DNA of 64,000 nt from Turritopsis dohrnii (GCA_027922465.2 BQMF02000055.1:558001-622000); one strand, 5' to 3'; counted from the stretch's first letter, positions 47,578-59,617 are shown. Made by a program: numbers and translations. The notes: generated from the sequence alone by a model not told the origin.

Positions 47578-47703
47578 ACCCAGTAGGCAAAATCATCAAA
47601 AAGTCTTTGCGATGAAGAGCATTTTTATTGAAGTAGTGTGCGTATTTCTATAGACGTTCACTCCTTCGTAGTGTTTTTTTCGACAAATTTGTCCACTGGG
47701 AAA
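47578..47703. repeat. Family A MITE, full length
   Basis: CCCAGTAGGCAAAATCATCA at the left and CGACAAATTTGTCCACTGGG at the right, with AAA on both outer sides. About 270 bp downstream of the creatinase stop. Confidence 0.8.
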
Positions 47704-47972
47704 TTGACTTTACCGAACACCCTTCTCGTTCCTATAGACCCTCCTCCTTCGTGAAAAAAACAACCTCCGCCGTAGTGAACGAGAAAATGAGGAGTAGATG
47801 ATATGGCGAGGTGGTATAGCAACAGATGCAGATGCTAATCCAAAATTCATAAGGGTTTAATAAAAAAACTAGTGTACAACCTTGCTGATGAAACTAACAG
47901 TTTATGAAGTATATTTGCATATGGTTGATTCTTGTGAAATTGTTCAGGGTTTTGTATCGTCTCAGCCAATCA

Positions 47973-50900
47973 TTACGCTTTGATGATATTGTGTTCCGGA
48001 CCAAACGGAAACTTGGTGATATTTTCCGCGCCGTCTTCTTTCACTACCAATATATCGTGCTCTTTATATCCCCCAGCACCAGGTTGTCCCTCAGGAATTG
48101 TTATCATCGGTTCCATGGAAACTACCATGTTGGGTTCCAGTACCGTTTCGATGTCTTCACGCAGTTCGAGGCCAGCCTCTCTTCCGTAATAGTGACCAAG
48201 GACGCCGAAGCTGTGACCGTATCCAAATGTTCTGTGTTGCAGGAGGTTATGTTGTTTAAAGATTTCATTCAATTCTTTGGCGATTTCTGAACACTTCACC
48301 CCCGGTCGTATCAATTCCAAGCCACGACGATGGACTTTACAATTGATTTCCCACAATTCAATTTCCTTATCAGTCGCGTGATCCAGGAACAACGTTCGTT
48401 CCAGTGCCGTATAATAGCTAAATGAAAGGTGTATACGCGTTAGCTACTTTAGGAAAAATCAGCCTGGTGTATACGCGTGAGCTGGAATAGACCTCGACCA
48501 AAGTTGTGTTTAAACGCTGTGGTATGGCATATTTAAAGATAATGAACTATCATAAGTTCCTCGCTCCCAAACCATTTCTCAATTGTTCTATTTCTACTGA
48601 CATCAGCATAGAACAACCCTCAGCTATACATATAAAAGTTTATTATCTTTAAGGTTTAAGATTTAATATATTAATTGCTTTTAATCATCTAACTGTGGAA
48701 AAAATATATTACCCAAACATTACTAAGTAATGAAGAGATCTATAGAGATTCGCAATTAGCAAGACAATAGAATACTTGAAAATTGAAGCAAAATCTGATA
48801 GGCAGGTATAAACACGATGTTTATCAGGAATCCAGGAAAGTTCAATAGATGAGTTTCTGATGTTTATTGCAAGCTCCTAGTCTAACAAACTTCACTAACA
48901 AGCTTCCATGTGTATTAACAGAAATCTTATTTATTGTCTTTAAAGGGCATTCTGAGAACCATATAGACAGATAAAATCTCGAAGTATCCCATTAACTAAC
49001 TCTTTTTACCCAGTGGATAAATTCATCAAACAGTCACTGCACTAAGAAGCATTTCCATAAAAACAATGTACTCCTCCGCAGTGATTTTTCAACAAATTTG
49101 TCTACTGGGAAAATGGAAATGCTCTCTTCAGTATTTCAACAAAGGAGGAGATATGACGTCACCCTACCCAGAGATCATCGGGAAGCAATTCGAGCTGATG
49201 ATATCTCCCTTTTGGATTTTCCGTGTTGTGAGTGGATTATGTCCTCCGTCCGTGTTAATTCCGGATTGAATCCAAGAAAATGCTAGGAAAAAAAAAAAAG
49301 AGAGAAAGTAGAGATCTTTGAAATCGTACAGTCTTGTCGAAGAAATAGAAAATTGCACACAGAATTTTCATTCTTAGGGTGAGACAAGAATTCATTGGGA
49401 CGAAGGCTGCACTAAGATTTTCTGCGGTATATTTTTGTGCCTGAATCCAACTATACAGTATTTCTTTTTCCCAGTATCCCAGGGCAAATTCGTTGAAAGG
49501 TCACTGTGAGAGAGTGTATTTCTATAGAAATATATGCACTATTTCAATAAAAATGCTCTTCATCACAGTGACTTTTTGATAAATTACATTCTACTTACTG
49601 TCCATTATATCAACCTGTGGATATGTTTTTGCGATTTCTCGAATCATTGCTTGCGTCGCCGTCATAGCAACTTCGTACTCAGGGACATTCTCATGCAGTG
49701 CGCCCACAACTGCCGCCCCACCGATGTCAGCAATTCTGGCACCTAGGTTTGAATGTAAAGAGAAATTGATCAGCGTGTGTTATAAATGTCCCACGTCAAA
49801 CTCCCCAATAACTCCCTTATTTAGACCATCCTTGTACCCATATCTCTGGCTGGCGAGAAGTCTTTGATACAAAATTGAGGCAAACAATCAGAAATATGGT
49901 AGAGATAATTCATATGATAGAGATAATTCATATGTTAGAGATAATTGATTTTGAAAATGTTAGTTTTGCAATGATCTTACGCAGATTATCAAACCGGTAT
50001 ATACGATATAATCAAATTGCGAATTTACACAAACAAAAGGAAAAACTTGTATTATGTCTACAAATAAGAAGTTACATTGCCTTCATCATGTTTGCATGTA
50101 ATCATCACGCAGAAGAAGGAGATTATATGTAAACAATAGTTACTAATGGCAACATCCTTACCATTTTTAATCAACTCGATCTCCTCCGCTGATTTCTTCA
50201 TTCTTAGCTTCATGGCCGGTTCACTGACGTCAACCAGCTTAGCGTTTGGTAAAGCAGTTTGAAATTTTTCATGATTGACTAAACTTACGTGATCGAATTC
50301 CAAACCAACTTGTTTCTTGTCACCGACGAGTTGTTGAACAGCTTTGAAGTAGTTGTCACGTTGCCAATCGGTGTACGTAATATTATCCCAATGGCCTTTC
50401 CGCCAAGGCTGTCCATAGTCGATTTCTATCTCGACATAAAAAAAATAAAAAGTAAGAAAGTAACGAAGCTGAATTCAAACCTCGAAATTTTTCCATGCTA
50501 TCCTATCCCGCCTCGCTTTGATGTTGTTATTTCATAAAATTATAAATGATCTTATAGTGAGTTGCAGTACTTAGTGTGTAATAATACGGCACACCAAAAC
50601 GAGGTTTGGATAGTATGACATCATATCGGTGTTTTAACGGAAATTCGAGAAATGTGTATTTATTAATCGTGGAAACGTCTCATGGATTTTTCGGAAATTG
50701 CGTCACAGAAACCATAACCTCGCTTTCAACCTGTGTATCAATGCTAATTCCTACACCTCAAGGGGAACATTAAACAAAGCTTTTACTTAAAAAAGCAACT
50801 TGAAAAATTAGAAACGAGGCTATGCCTGTCGTCACGTCATTCTCGAAAAGGTTTGTCTTGATAACCCAAACTTCAAAACTCGAACTGTTTAATTGAACTC

Positions 50901-51413
50901 CCTTCTAAACAAACAAAAGTCTCGATGACTTGAACATTTGAACAACTTGTTGGTATAGGAAAGTTTTACTTATAGAGGCAATTTGATGTTGCAAAGAACT
51001 TAATAACGCTAACTGTCAGAATTCTTTTGTTTATGGTTGTTTGTTCTTTTATGTCAAAATTTTGAACTGTCGGTTCAAAGACAAAAAAGTCTGTGGTTGA
51101 ACTTACTTGCAGAGATTGTTGTTTCATTTTCCAGTGTGACCACGAGTCCATACGGTCTACCAAAATAACAGTATAAAAATTCACTGTAGTAATTAACGTT
51201 GTGATAGGAGGTAAGTACGCATGCGTCCAGATTTTCCGCAACCATGTGTTCCCGTAATTTTTTTAACCTATTCTGCATTTCTGTTTTCGTGAAAACCGCG
51301 CCAGTTTTTTCTCCTTGTCTGCAGTCAACAATAGATGGTAAATCAGCTACTGCGCTGCTGAACAATCGAACATGATTTCTGTTTTTTAAAAGTAGCCTCG
51401 ATCTGGAAAGCAT
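47973..51413 (-). CDS. Creatinase (creatine amidinohydrolase), probably mitochondrial
   Basis: Hydrolyses creatine to sarcosine and urea; it belongs to the M24 pita-bread fold without metal. Five exons on the minus strand (51413-51107, 50425-50162, 49742-49599, 49282-49168, 48417-47973; TAA 47973-47975) encode 424 residues. From about residue 35 the product aligns end to end with bacterial creatinase as I know it: TSYHNVNYYSEFLYCYFGRP, YTDWQRDNYFKAVQQ, ARIADIGGAAVVGAL, SGINTDGGHNP, YYTALERTLFLDH, GYGHSFGVLGHYYGREAGLE, SMEPMITIPEGQPGAGGY and ENITKFPFGPE. His253, Glu283 and Glu379 match Pseudomonas His232, Glu262 and Glu358 at one constant offset of 21. Residues 1-34 are extra, rich in Arg/Lys and Ser and without acids until residue 24, like a mitochondrial leader. 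A bacterial origin is inference. Confidence 0.95.
49010..49112. repeat. Family A MITE in creatinase intron 4
   Basis: CCCAGTGGATAAATTCATCA at the left and CAACAAATTTGTCTACTGGG at the right. Its right part was copied, with exon 4 sequence, to 46.8 kb. Another copy at 49480-49580 lies in intron 3. Confidence 0.8.
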
Positions 51414-51600
51414 GATGCCTAGAAAAAGAAAATATGACTGACAGCTTGAAATGTGAACACGTGTCTTAAGTTAGAAATCTCAAGAAAACCGTCTGCTTAT
51501 ACTGGAGCAAAGTTATCCAATGAGCAAATATTCGCCAAGAAAGAAATTTTAATAAGTATTTATCTACGATCAACAATTTTTATTGAAAGTAATGGTTTGT

Positions 51601-52490
51601 TACCGTGGCTGATTCGGACACTTTACTTTCATATTATCTACAAACGCATGTGAAAACACGCGGCCGCGCCTTATAACACGCGGCCGCCAGTTATAACACG
51701 CGGCCGCCAGTTATAATACGCGGCCGCGCTTTTTGCCGCCTATTTTCCCGCTTGTTTTATTTTCTGGTCTGCAATATATCTTTGTCAAACAAGCGGAGAA
51801 AAGACGCGGCCGCGTATTTTACTGCTTATTTTATTTCTTAAAGCAATGATAAAAGGCGCGGCAAAAGACGCGGCCGCGTGTTTTCACATCATTTTTTTCT
51901 TGTTCTGGTCTGGATATTGTTTGTTGTTTATTTTCTGGAGTTTTTGTTTCGGCCGACGTGTGAATTATTTGCTGTATTTATTTATTTATTTATTTATTTT
52001 TCTTTATTTAAAGTCGATACAAGAAGCGTGCTCATTTTAAAAATGGCGGTGCCAGTGGATTCTTATGAAAAGGTAAACTAGTTCTTTTCTTTATTATATT
52101 GGTTACTTGATTGGAAGTATTATGGTCATAACGAAAAATATACAATTAAGTTTTATTCTTCTAAAAACTACAAAACTCCAGACCAGAACAAGAAAAAAAT
52201 GATGTGAAAACACGCGGCCGCGTCTTTTGCCGCGCCTTTTATCATTGCTTTAAGAAATAAAATAAGCAGTAAAATACGCGGCCGCGTCTTTTCTCCGCTT
52301 GTTTGACAAAGATATATTGCAGACCAGAAAATAAAACAAGCGGGAAAATAGGCGGCACAAAGCGCGGCCGCGTATTATAACTGGCGGCCGCGTGTTATAA
52401 CTGGCGGCCGCGTGTTATAAGGCGCGGCCGCGTGTTTTCACATGCGTTTGTAGATAATATGAAAGTAAAGTGTCCGAATCAGCCACGGTA
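51601..52490. mobile_element. 890-bp foldback element with 314-bp inverted arms
   Basis: Left arm 51601-51914 and right arm 52177-52490 are inverted copies with a single mismatch in 314 bp by my reading (GCTTTTTGCC against GCTTTGTGCC). GTTTGT flanks both ends (51595-51600, 52491-52496) as a likely 6-bp target duplication. Each arm has six GCGGCCGC sites. The loop of 262 bp contains a TATT microsatellite (about 51965-51998) and a possible exon start at 52043. It sits 188 bp upstream of the creatinase start codon. Confidence 0.93.
52043..52072 (+). CDS. Possible first coding exon in foldback loop
   Basis: AAAATGGCGGTG is a favourable start context. The frame encodes MAVPVDSYEK, then GTAAAC, a possible donor; read through, it stops two codons later. 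No downstream exon was identified between 52.5 and 59.6 kb. It could be a captured first exon, the start of an unseen gene, or chance. Confidence 0.25.
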
Positions 52491-54114
52491 GTTTGTTTTT
52501 GTTTTGTTTTTATCAAATTTTTATTATTTCATCGACTTTCTCTATTTTCACATTTCAAAACTACTTCTAAAATTTTTTTTGGCTTTCAGTTTTTTGCTTT
52601 ATTTTTGACACAATTTGGTTTCGTCTCGCATTTTGCTCATTGATTTTATATTTTTGTATCATTTTATATTCTATTTTATTTTACCTCGATGTATCTTTAT
52701 CTACAGTACCTATGTAAAAGCAGTATTTAGTACTGGTGTAGCTCCCCTGTATTAATATTTGATAAATAAAATAAAAATAAATAAGACGAGTATGTACAGC
52801 ACTTTCTGTTATAAATAGAAAAAAATAGAAAATAGAAAGAAAGCATTGATTAGTAAAAACACCTTATGCGAAGATACTAAGCTTTCTGTGACAGCTAACC
52901 ACAACTTCGTACCCTGGGCTGTTAGTTACTTTTTAGTATGAGGAAACGAGCCATCCTGGGTACAAAGTTGTACTTTCCAAAAAAAACCTCATTCCCAGGT
53001 CTTCATATATCAAAAAGGTACAACGAATACAGGAATGTAGAAAATCCGAAGAGATATGCGCACAAGTTGCTATAGCAACTTCCCATACAAAAATAAAATG
53101 ACGTAGCTGATGAAGGTGTCACGATTTGCAAGTAAAACTATGTATGAAACCAACAAACATCAAAAATTCGTGTAAATCGAAAAATGTAAAACACTCTCAC
53201 CATGGACACACAATCGAAACTCATGTCATCGATGTACTTTTAAACCACAGGGGGTCAAAATAATCTAACGGGTCATTATATTCTACTGTGTATCAAAATG
53301 TCTTATCCACCAACTTTAAAGGCGTATATTTCATTACATGTCTGATAAAATATTGTGAATTTTATATCACAAGAAAGAGCTTTTCATGTCCTATCCATTA
53401 ATATAAAATGTTTGCCAAAATATGTGTTCTTCGAAAAGATATTGAAGAAAAACTCAACGATTTGGTTCATTAAATTCTTAAAAGTCAATTAACTCAATTT
53501 ACATCTTTACATCTAAAGTCTGGTTTTCACTGAAAGTCTTGATCACACTAACGTTAATTTGAAAGCGAATATATCGACTTACAAATATAAGCGCTAGTCT
53601 AATACGCTTAAAGTTTCTAAGACGTTGAGTTTACTTAATCACTTCAAAACATCAAAATTTATTGTGGATGTTCTTGATAGGTCATCAAGTTTTATTCTTT
53701 GCCTCATTCTGTCAGATGTATTTATGGAGAAACTCACTTGTCTGCTATCTACTCTGGTTAAATGGGAACCTGGATGGTTATTTACTTAAGTGGGAGAAAA
53801 CCAACTATCCCCTTCTTGAATTTCTCATAACCTCCTTCGCAGTGATTTTCAACGTATTTGGCTGTTGGGCTGAAACAAATTCCTCAAAAACCACGAAAAT
53901 CGTGTGTCATTTAGACAGGTTTTTTATGTAAACAAACACTGCGTTATGAGTCCACGAGCGGAAACCTTCGAAAAAGAACAAGAGCTTGGCCAAAAAAAAG
54001 GACAGTCTTGTGATAATACACGTGTTACTCTTTCAATGTAAAATGGCTTCGTATACACTATATACAAGTTATAATAAAGCTTAGTTTTCACTATACTGCA
54101 AGCCTCTCATAATC

Positions 54115-54230
54115 CACTGACAGTTGAAAAAGTCACTGCGATGGAATGCATTTCTATAGAAATATACACACTATTTCAATATAAATGCTCTTCATCGCAG
54201 TGACTTTTTGACGATTTTGCCCACTGGGTA
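54115..54230. repeat. Family A MITE, full length
   Basis: CCACTGACAGTTGAAAAAGT at the left and GACGATTTTGCCCACTGGG at the right. The interior, TTTCTATAGAAATATACACA, is close to consensus. Confidence 0.8.
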
Positions 54231-55245
54231 AAAAATAAACAAGCGCAATCTGTGGAGGAAGTAGTTGGGAATTTAGAAGTATTTTGTTTTTTTTCCACTG
54301 TAAAAAGCAACCATCTTTAATGTTTCACTACCGCGTTGCGTTGAAAATTAATTCGAATCGTGAAGATTGAAACAAGACTTGTGTAACGAAGGTGTTTCAA
54401 AAAGAAATTTTTTTATCTTGCTGGAAGTCCCATAAATAAGAACAAAATGAGGCTGAAATCTGAAATTGTGTTCTTAAAAGTAAAAATAAAATGAGAACAA
54501 TTCAAACTAAAAAAAAAGACTCAAGAAATAAGAACAGCATCAGATCAGATTTTACTGGCTCTTATAAAAAACAGAAGCATGCAATTATGTTGACATTGCA
54601 AAATTCTAAAAAATTAATTAGCTGTTGTTTTTTAGTGGAATTTTTCATAAAGCGAAAGGAGAAAAAGGTGTGAAACTTTGTTTGTTAACATATTGTCTGG
54701 GAAAAAAGTTCGGTTCTTGTGAAAAAAAACCCTGCTAGTGTAGAGCCAGGAATATTCTAACGACTTTTGCCTGAGAGCAGCATTGATGTCTGCGTGTGAA
54801 TCTCAGAAATCATTGGAAGAAAAGTAGCAGTTTTAAGATGAGATATCTATATTTTTTTAACAGAGATTCATATATTGGGGATAGCTTGCTAAGCAGAACC
54901 CAAAACTAATTTTCTTTTATAGAAGAACCAATAAAATTCCACCCAAGTGTTTTCAGAAGATTTGTTATTCCGTTCATTTCTTTCGCGTAGAACATAGGAA
55001 ACATTTATCGGTATTTTGAAAGAAAATACATATCTAAAGTACGTTTCAAATGAACTTGCACAGTTTTTATAAATGCTTGGCAAATTTGAAGGTTGTGATA
55101 TATTTCAAAAATTCTTTTTGCGCTGTGTCAAGCTTAAAAAGCACTTTTTCATGATATAAAAAAATTGGAAGAATAATGAAAATGGAAGAAGAAAAATGAA
55201 GATGAAAAAAACGAGCTTTTTATAGAAATAAGCAAAACAGCTCAA

Positions 55246-55734
55246 TTTTTTGTGAGACAAACTTCAATCTTTGATCGTTCAAAAGGCGAAATAATTTTTC
55301 AAAAAAGTAAAATAGATCGCAAGATATAATTCTTTAAAGTCACTTAGGTCGCATGTTTCTCGTGTTTACAAACTTGGAAGGATTTGATGAAAACCGGGGG
55401 TGATAGATTTTGCAACTGCGAAGGTAATAAACATTTAATATAATTGGGAATACCTTAGATATAATGACTACGTGAGCATTTAACTTTGTATGTTATTGCA
55501 TTCATTGTCTCGATACGGTGTACTGTAAAAGTATACCTTTGGGATTAATACAAAAATTTATGACTTATGCACGGGAAGTTTTAATGAAAATTAATGAAAT
55601 AATAACAGAGCGAATATGTTAAAATATGCGACCTAAGTGATTTTAAAGAATTATGTCTTGTGATCTTTTCTATATTTTTGAAAAATTATTTCGCCTATTG
55701 AACGATCAAAGATTGAAGTTTGTCTCACAAAAAA
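55246..55734. mobile_element. 489-bp hairpin element with 109-bp arms
   Basis: Arms 55246-55354 and 55626-55734 are inverted copies with several mismatches. Landmarks are TTTGTGAGACAAACTTCAAT, CTTTGATCGTTCAAAAGGCG and CACTTAGGTCGCAT. The 271-bp centre is non-coding. Target duplications are not clear. Confidence 0.75.
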
Positions 55735-56778
55735 TATATATCGTGTTCTTACAACAGAAGATGTGTTCTTTTTTTTGAAAACGATTCTAAAGCATTCTAC
55801 ATATGCAAGATTCTCATAAATTTTTTACACGAAAAATAATACTCACCTCTGAGATGATAATATCTCCAAAACGCCTTTCGTCTCTCTGCAACAGGACAAT
55901 GGTTATTTATCGATTGCAAAATGCATTATTTGAGGAGGGCCGCAAATAAGACAGTTGAAATGAAAAATAAAATTTATTTTGTTTGTAAACAAAAAGATAT
56001 CACAAACAAAGAAAAACAGGACCATCCAGTTGATCAATCATCGCGATCACAAGGTTATGCATCATGAATATCTGTTTTCTGACATGACTCTAATTGATTT
56101 AAATGTCAAATCCTTCTCCAAGCCTAATAGTTTCTTTGTTTTACGGAACCGGAATGCAATGCAAGAGATGAGTCGCATAAAATCGAGTTTATGAAACCCG
56201 GTCACAATTCAGTGTTTAAACTGAACCTTATAACTAAGGAAGATTCTCACAAAGTGAACTTCGATGTTCTAAGCTAGGTTTTCAAGGAATGCCATTGGTT
56301 TTAAATCCTATAACAAAAGTTTAAATTTTACTTTTTCGCTGCATAAAGTAAGCAATAATTTTCATTATCGCACATCATGAAAATCTGGTTATAGGTTTGC
56401 CTGACAACTTCGTCCCCAAGTCTTCTTGTTTTTTTGCCGTACCCATAGATCAAAAAAGGCAAAAAGTCCTGGAAACGACATTCGATCCGTCAAAACTATT
56501 TCTGTCAGAGCTAAACAAACAAGTTATGAGGTAATGCCTCGCTGTTTCAAACCAAATTATGATAAAGTCATAGCATCTAGTTTGACTAACCCAGTCTGAA
56601 AGTTGATAAAAACTTTTCCCCTCCGCCATTTTAAGGTTTTATCAGAAAGGTAATGCTTCAATTTAGTATCACCAGCTCGTTCACCACCATAAAACATGCA
56701 TAGTATTGTGTGCCAGCTTGCAGCGTGATATAACCAACATAAGTCTTAATGTGCCAAGTTGAATGGTTTGTACTACAC

Positions 56779-57486
56779 CATGGACGTATAAAAAGAGAAG
56801 GACTCACAACTAATTCTAAAGCCTTTCATTTCTATTATTAAAATCTATTCTGTCGGCATTTCTTTGATGTAATCCTCGCCTCGCATTTCACTGGATTTCG
56901 GTTCACATGGGCGGGTTTATACGATGCTTTAGGTTTAATCCGATGTGGAAAACCAACGAATTGAGAGAAAATACGATTTGCAGATGCATCAGCAATATTC
57001 ATGAGTATCACAAAACTTCTACTCAACCTTTATTAAAAATGTCGGATTGGAATTAAGATAAATTTGTCGGAGTTAGGAAGTATTTTGTGTATATACTTAT
57101 ATCCAAAGATTCGGTACTTTGAAAGACGCCTGGGTGATGCATGAGAATATACAGAAAGAAGAGTGCTTTTTCATTCAATTCTGAAAATTTCATGTTTGAG
57201 ACTGTAAGAAGTCATGAGGAATCAGAGTTTAAAACCTGGCTTCAAAATAATCATAAAATCTTTAAATTCATTCCTGGTGGGTTATTACGATCAAGGAAGC
57301 CAGTGGAAACATGTATTTTTAACAGCACTTGAGGGAGTTTCAAAACTGCTTTTGTGAAAATTTCAATAAACCAAGGCGAGGTTTGTTTGAATCAGGGATA
57401 TGTTAAAGCGTAGCTACGCTTTAACATATCCCTGGTTTGAATAGATTTATAAAAGTTGTGAGTCCTTCTCTTTTTATACGTCCATG
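56779..57486. mobile_element. 708-bp DNA element with 7-bp target duplication (ACTACAC)
   Basis: Termini CATGGACGTATAAAAAGAGA at the left and the inverse at the right (TCTCTTTTTATACGTCCATG), extending about 32 bp to include AGGACTCACAACT. ACTACAC flanks both sides (56772-56778, 57487-57493). Two frames of 60 or so codons inside have no recognisable domain. Contains the nested palindrome at 57393. Confidence 0.85.
57393..57434. mobile_element. 42-bp perfect palindrome with 8-bp target duplication
   Basis: Each half is 21 bp, starting CAGGGATATGTTAAAGCGTA, and the centre is GTAGCTAC. GTTTGAAT flanks both sides (57385-57392, 57435-57442). CAGGG ends and 8-bp duplications are typical of hAT transposons, so this looks like two termini joined with no interior. 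Confidence 0.85.
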
Positions 57487-58721
57487 ACTACACTGACCAA
57501 GCTCGACTTTCATACCTTCACTCTTACATGTCGTCCTCGCCTACCACTGCTATCCTTCTGACATGACATTTTTTATACTTCTGGATTATCATCGAAAATC
57601 CATGTTGACTGAAGTGCACACGAGTGTCCATATGGTTTAAACCCTGCCTTATGAAAAATATACTCGTCCTCAGAAAGTCTGCATTAAACTTAAAGCCCAA
57701 TCTCAACAATGCGAAAACATTGTGTGCGTGAAAAAAGTTTCATTCTGATTGGGCTGTTGCTAAAAGCGGAGCGAAAAAGCAGATTACTAATCAACTTTTG
57801 AAGAAGAGCTCATTTTCGTCCACGTGGTTATACCATGTCCTATCAAAACCTTCCGTAAGAGTGAGCTATTTGCTAACATTCTGTCATAATATTCACAAGG
57901 TGACGAGCCTGTAAACTCTCTTATCGTACTTTTGTTAAATTTCATTGACATTCTTGGCTGCATCACGCAGTGGTTGTCTTTCCAGGGCGTTAGTGACTGA
58001 AATTATCTTCCGACAACAGCTGAAAATCTGTGAGAATTTTAATCGAGAAATAAAGTTACAACCTTGAACCCTATCCGTATATCGAAAAGGCAAGAGACCC
58101 TGGGTTCCAGGTTGTTAAAGTTACTTTTCTGAATTATATTGCCAGTATAAGCCCTGCGTATCACTAACTACATAAGTTGTATACTTTTCTATTGTCAGTC
58201 CTTCTTGTATGTAGTATCCATCATCAAATAAAAAAAATTACAGTACATCGGCGATGGGATTGCCAAATTTTGGAGAAGTTTTGGAGAAGTTTGGCTAGGA
58301 ATTGTTGGACTGTACAATCAACGACCTTCACTAACTACTCACAGAACGAATTCGACAGAAGACCAAACCGGTTTTTGAGCTGAGATAGATAGATACTAAC
58401 CAAAATTTCCCTCGAGAAGCTTTGAAGAGTTTTTTTGGAATTAAGGCGCTTTTGGCGCGTGAGTGCCCATCATTTATGTGCAAAGGGCGCCAACAACAAA
58501 TGCAGCGGGGCAACGACAAATAAGACAAAAAATTATGCACAAGAAGAAGTAAAAAATTTAGCATATAATGCTCTACGCCTCACTTGATATTTTCTAAATT
58601 GTTCACACTCGGTATATCAAACACATTGGATACTTGAAAATATAATAAAATATTCCAAGTAATTTTTGAGATAACTAGATATTTGAGAAACAATTCACAA
58701 ATCCCTCAAAAACGCCTTTAG

Positions 58722-58770
58722 AATACCGCCTTTAGAATACCGCCTTTAGAATACCGCCTTTAGAATAGCC
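58722..58770. repeat. 15-bp tandem repeat
   Basis: Four units of CGCCTTTAGAATACC, the last ending AGAATAGCC. Confidence 0.85.
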
Positions 58771-59617
58771 ACTGTCTCCATTCTATATCGCGGTCATACC
58801 TTATAGAACAAAATTTGCAAAATGCAGAGAAGAACTCTCGGTCTCGCAATCATTTCAAAAGATTAAAGTTACTTAATAATGACATTATTGTTGCTTGTTC
58901 ACAATTTTTTTAGGCTGTAATATTATAAGAATCCCTTAATCCACATATTCGTCTATGGACATTTTTCATTTGTTTCCTTTCCTCTTCCCCACTACTCATG
59001 TTAGACCGTTCGTAGTCTTATCCTTTTCTTTATAAAAAATCCTACTTGGAAATGTAAATCTAAACAAAAATTTAAAAACGCAAAAGTTTGAATAAGCGAG
59101 CTCTCAAAATTTTTTGCACCACTCGGCCGTTGTTTTCCACTTTCAGTGAGTTTCTGGGGAAAGAAACAACGGGCCGAACGAATGCTTCGAGAGATAAAGA
59201 GCGTGATTGGTTCTTTCGTTCAATTGTTTTTGTTCTTTTGTCTGCGGACGATATCAGAAAAATGTGAAGCGTGTGTTCTGTTTCATCCTGAACCCCCCAA
59301 AGAAAGAAAGGAAAGTAACCAATCGGATTATTTCTTTTCCTTTCCTGTCCCCGCGGAAAATTTTCAAGAAGTGGGAAACGGCCTTTTCAGGTAACTATTA
59401 TTTACGAAGGAAAATGCTTTAAATATGTTACAAAAAAGCTTAATAATTGTCCGCGCTCCCCTCCCCTGCGCCTGCTGAGCATATTTACCGGTTAGAGGTT
59501 ATCAAGTCTGCGAAATATCGTTCAACGTTTAAAAAGCAAAGTAAAAACAAAACAAAACAAAACTTGTTGTTTGCTCGCCAGCGGAGTTGGTAAAAGTGCC
59601 GGAGCCGAGTAACATTG

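Larger units (their letters stand above)
39166..47972. other. 8.8-kb interval without a firm gene
   Basis: Holds a family A copy (40112-40230), a family D element (40428-40626), a microsatellite (41587-41630), a 20-bp triplicate near 42480-42530, a 28-bp duplicate at 44215-44270, a hAT-like coding fragment (44491-44821), a family B palindrome (45325-45415), a TA-flanked DNA element (45705-46141), a copied piece of creatinase exon 4 (46791-46945) and a family A copy (47578-47703). The rest of 39330-40100 and 42600-44000 shows nothing I can support. Confidence 0.6.

Noticed and set aside
59146..59422. Overlapping 82- and 71-codon frames upstream of RPS24
   Set aside because: Different frames over the same DNA, no recognisable domain, no clear donor; more likely promoter-proximal DNA of higher GC.
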